NCBI GenBank assembly: GCA_014378345.1
Contig: JACMNW010000346.1
Span: 1-6,941 of the forward strand
Direction: 5' to 3'
DNA: 6,941 bases
Source of the DNA: Pseudorhodobacter sp.
GTDB taxonomy: Bacteria; Pseudomonadota; Alphaproteobacteria; Rhodobacterales; Rhodobacteraceae
Position 1 is the stretch's first letter, and each line of letters begins with the position of its first letter. The notes below the pieces were generated by a model. That model was not told where the DNA came from. It ran no database searches and worked only from the letters and a program-made list of their open reading frames with translations. Positions 4,858 through 6,941 of this stretch are shown one piece after another. Both the position numbers and the translations under genes were made by a program.

Positions 4858-6381
4858 ATGAAAAACTGGCAATTCGCAGGCAGCACTGCCTTTACGGCCC
4901 TTATTTTGGGTATGAGCGCAGCAAACGCCCAGGTTACCCCAGAAGAGGTGTGGCAAAACTGGCAAGACATGAGTACGTCTTATGGCCAAACCATCAAATC
5001 CACCTCTGCCACCCGCGATGGTGACACCCTTCGTGTTGAAGGCGCCGCCGTCAGCATGGATGATGGCGCAGGCGGGTCGTTCTTGGCCGATATGGGCACG
5101 CTGAACTTCAAAGATCTTGGCGATGGCACAGTGGAGGTGTCGATGGCCGACAGCTATCCCATCAGCATAAAATCCCCCGCTGTTGATGATACCACCCGCG
5201 CAACCGATGTGACGCTTACTGTCACCCAACCCGGTATGAAGATCATCGCGGGCGGCAGTGCAACGGATACCAGCTACGCCATTTCCGCCCCCACTATGAC
5301 AATCAATATCGATGAAGCGGCGGGTGCCACGGCCCCTACACCGGATAACAATGTCGACATTACCCTGACTGGGGTTGAGGGCAAATATCTGGTATCGGGT
5401 GCGACCGAGACAAAAACAGTCGACAGCACCTTTGCAATTAAAACCATGGGCCTTGTGGTTGCCGCAAAAGATACCGGCGAACCGTTTGAGATGAACTTTA
5501 CTGCCAATATCGCCGATCTTGCCGGCACCACGAAAGGCACCTTCCTTGGTGTGGCGGCGATGGAAAACATGGCCGAAGCGTTGAAAGCTGGCTTGAACAT
5601 CGACGGGGGCTTTTCCTACGGCAAAACCACGTTTGACATGGCAGTAACGGATGAAACCGGCCCTACCAAAGTTACCGGGTCCGCAGACGGCGGTAATCTG
5701 ACCATCGCGATTGATAAATCAAGACTGGCTTACAGTGTCGGCGGCAAAGCCATGGCAATCACCATGTCCGGCGCAAGTATTCCCTTCCCTGAACTGAAAA
5801 TCACCTATGCCGAGGCGCTGATGACCCTGCTGATGCCAGTGTCAAAATCCGACGTGCCCGAAGATTTTGCCTTCACCACCAAACTGGTTGATTTCGCGAT
5901 TTCAGATGAAGTTTGGGCGATGTTCGACCCAACGGGTGGCCTGCCGCATGATCCGGCAACCATCATCATTGATACCAAGGGAAAGGCAAAACTGACCGTC
6001 GATATCACAGATGAGGCGCAAACCGCCGCCTTGGGCGACGCCCCTCCGGGCGAGATTCACGCGCTGGATCTGACCGAACTCAAGGTCAAGGCGGCGGGTG
6101 CTGAACTGACAGGAACCGGCGCGCTGACTTTTGACAATACCGATATGACCACCTTTCCGGGCATGCCGGTGCCAACGGGCGTGGTGGACATGAAGATTGT
6201 CGGTGCCAATACCCTGCTCGATAAACTGATCGCCATGGGCTACATCCCCGAAGATCAGGCGATGGGATTTCGTATGATGGCTGGCATGTTCACCACCGTC
6301 GCGGAAGGTGAAGACACGCTGACCTCGAAGATCGAGTTCAAGGACAAAGGCATTTTTGCCAACGGTCAGCGCCTGCAATAA
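4858..6381 (+). CDS. Exported DUF2125-like protein of unknown function
   Basis: The product has 507 residues. A Sec signal peptide is clear at 1-24 (K2, hydrophobic core about 9-20, cleavage after ANA, before QVTPEEVWQNW). No further membrane span is evident, so the mature protein should be periplasmic. The body alternates beta-strand-like stretches rich in Thr, Asp, Gly and Ala. Recognisable blocks are IPFPELKITYAEALMTLLMP (about 308-327), EDFAFTTKLVDFAISDEVWA followed by MFDPTGGLPHDPATIIID (about 335-372), and the end EDTLTSKIEFKDKGIFANGQ RLQ (485-507). From memory these match the DUF2125 proteins widespread in Rhodobacterales, whose role is unknown to me; the long all-beta build and location would suit an outer-membrane or lipid-related periplasmic role, but that is speculation. 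The ATG at 4858 has AAAGG at 4846-4850, seven bases upstream. It appears monocistronic, with a promoter at 4797 and a strong terminator at 6395. Confidence 0.88.
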   Translation: MKNWQFAGSTAFTALILGMSAANAQVTPEEVWQNWQDMSTSYGQTIKSTSATRDGDTLRVEGAAVSMDDGAGGSFLADMGTLNFKDLGDGTVEVSMADSYPISIKSPAVDDTTRATDVTLTVTQPGMKIIAGGSATDTSYAISAPTMTINIDEAAGATAPTPDNNVDITLTGVEGKYLVSGATETKTVDSTFAIKTMGLVVAAKDTGEPFEMNFTANIADLAGTTKGTFLGVAAMENMAEALKAGLNIDGGFSYGKTTFDMAVTDETGPTKVTGSADGGNLTIAIDKSRLAYSVGGKAMAITMSGASIPFPELKITYAEALMTLLMPVSKSDVPEDFAFTTKLVDFAISDEVWAMFDPTGGLPHDPATIIIDTKGKAKLTVDITDEAQTAALGDAPPGEIHALDLTELKVKAAGAELTGTGALTFDNTDMTTFPGMPVPTGVVDMKIVGANTLLDKLIAMGYIPEDQAMGFRMMAGMFTTVAEGEDTLTSKIEFKDKGIFANGQRLQ

Positions 6382-6394
6382 GCGCAAGGCAACC

Positions 6395-6436
6395 AAAAAA
6401 AAGGCCCCCGCATTACCGGGGGCCTTTTGTTTTTTA
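6395..6436 (+). terminator. Strong, bidirectional intrinsic terminator
   Basis: An A-run (6395-6402), GGCCCCCG, a CATTAC loop and CGGGGGCC are followed by TTTTGTTTTTT. Counting the A:T pairs the stem is 12 bp and perfect. It lies 13 bases after the TAA of the DUF2125-like gene (6379-6381). The A-run on the other side would let it work on the minus strand too. It separates that gene from the TldE-like gene. Confidence 0.95.
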
Positions 6437-6504
6437 TGGCAGCGCAGCCTTGCACCTATCCCCTTGCCGGACTACCTGAACTTCGACCAACGAAGGAACA
6501 TCCC

Positions 6505-6941
6505 ATGCCCGCCACCCTGCAACAGTTGACCGAGGCTTTGCTTGACGCCGCCCTGCGCGCCGGGGCTGAAGCCGCTGATGCGCTGGCAATGGATGGTGCG
6601 TCCATCGGCATTGATCTGCGGGCGGGGGCGCTGGAAAAAGCCGAACGCGCCGAGGGCACAGATATTGGCCTACGAGTGCTGATCGCCGGACGGCAAGCCT
6701 GCGTTTCGGCGTCTGACACATCACCCGCAACGATTCTGGCCATAGCCGAACGCGCCGTTGCCATGGCGCGTGAAGCCCCCGAAGACCCCTATGTTGGGTT
6801 GGCTTCCGCCGAACAAATCACGCGGGCTTGGGATCTGGCCGCATTGGATCTGACTGACCCCCCCCCCGAACCCAGTGCCGCCACACCGGAAGATACCGCC
6901 CGTCGCGCAGAAGCCGCCGCTATGGCATCGACTGGCATCAC
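6505..6941 (+). CDS. TldD/PmbA (TldE)-family protein, N-terminal part
   Basis: The frame starts at ATG 6505, with AAGGA at 6493-6497 seven bases upstream, and stays open to the right edge (145 complete codons). It begins MPATLQQLTEALLDAALRAG, then AEAADALAMDGASIGIDLRAG and ALEKAERAEGTDIGLRVLIAGR; QACVSASDTSPATI and AVAMAREAPEDPYVGLA follow. This is the N-terminal domain of the TldD/PmbA family: a helix, a strand with R-x-G-x-(L/V)-E, then G-x-G/D-x-G-x-RV. The IDLRAGALEKAERAEG wording fits the PmbA/TldE partner rather than TldD. In E. coli TldD and TldE form a heterodimeric metalloprotease that trims peptides such as microcin B17 and CcdA; TldE itself lacks the zinc-binding HExxxH found in TldD. 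The part that would confirm this lies beyond the window. A run of ten C (6858-6867) encodes Asp-Pro-Pro-Pro in frame. Confidence 0.88.
   Translation, partial: MPATLQQLTEALLDAALRAGAEAADALAMDGASIGIDLRAGALEKAERAEGTDIGLRVLIAGRQACVSASDTSPATILAIAERAVAMAREAPEDPYVGLASAEQITRAWDLAALDLTDPPPEPSAATPEDTARRAEAAAMASTGI

Noticed and set aside
5902..6396. 164-codon minus-strand frame opposite the DUF2125-like gene
   Set aside because: It is an antisense shadow; it begins in the terminator region of the real gene and has no upstream ribosome-binding site.
1..6941. CRISPR array or defence island
   Set aside because: No regularly spaced direct repeats of 24-40 bases and no Cas, restriction-modification or toxin-antitoxin proteins are visible; the repeats seen are two-copy only.

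Overview
The window reads as an ordinary chromosomal stretch of an alphaproteobacterium, most likely a member of the Rhodobacterales (Roseobacter/Rhodobacter relatives). This rests on gene content recognised by eye, namely a DUF2125-type exported protein, a TIGR03862-type flavoprotein and a TldD/PmbA-family protein, and on the fairly GC-rich, GCC/GGC-heavy codon use. No database search was possible.

Layout. Positions 1-382 are a scar: the 3' part of an aldehyde dehydrogenase gene (entering from the left edge, decayed and cut short) runs directly into the first ~200 bp of an IS3-family insertion sequence, whose orfA is itself cut after ~45 codons. That remnant abuts the terminator (383-411) of a minus-strand gene for a small exported protein with a peptidoglycan-binding-like C-terminus (457-936). 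Next on the minus strand is a two-gene unit: an MscS-type mechanosensitive channel (2241-3563) followed, with a 4-base ATGA overlap, by a HI0933/TIGR03862-type FAD protein (1087-2244), ended by an intrinsic terminator that contains the stop codon. A 428-base non-coding interval (3564-3991) holds a candidate promoter for this unit, several small repeats, and two back-to-back hairpins behind the next minus-strand gene, a classical short-chain dehydrogenase/reductase (3992-4738).

From 4739 the direction changes. A divergent promoter region with a TTGAC/GTCAA inverted repeat leads into a large exported DUF2125-like protein (4858-6381, plus strand), closed by a very strong bidirectional terminator (6395-6436). 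The last gene, entering at 6505 and leaving through the right edge, is a TldD/PmbA (TldE)-family protein.

The genes do not form an obvious shared pathway. The only clear functional unit is the overlapping MscS-flavoprotein pair. No CRISPR array, RNA gene, phage gene, toxin-antitoxin pair or defence gene was seen, and nothing that reads as a new multi-gene system. The points worth a second look are the ALDH/IS scar, the hairpin cluster at 3939-3980, the tandem duplication at 431-454, the possible operators, and the functionally uncharacterised DUF2125-like, peptidoglycan-binding-like and flavoprotein genes.
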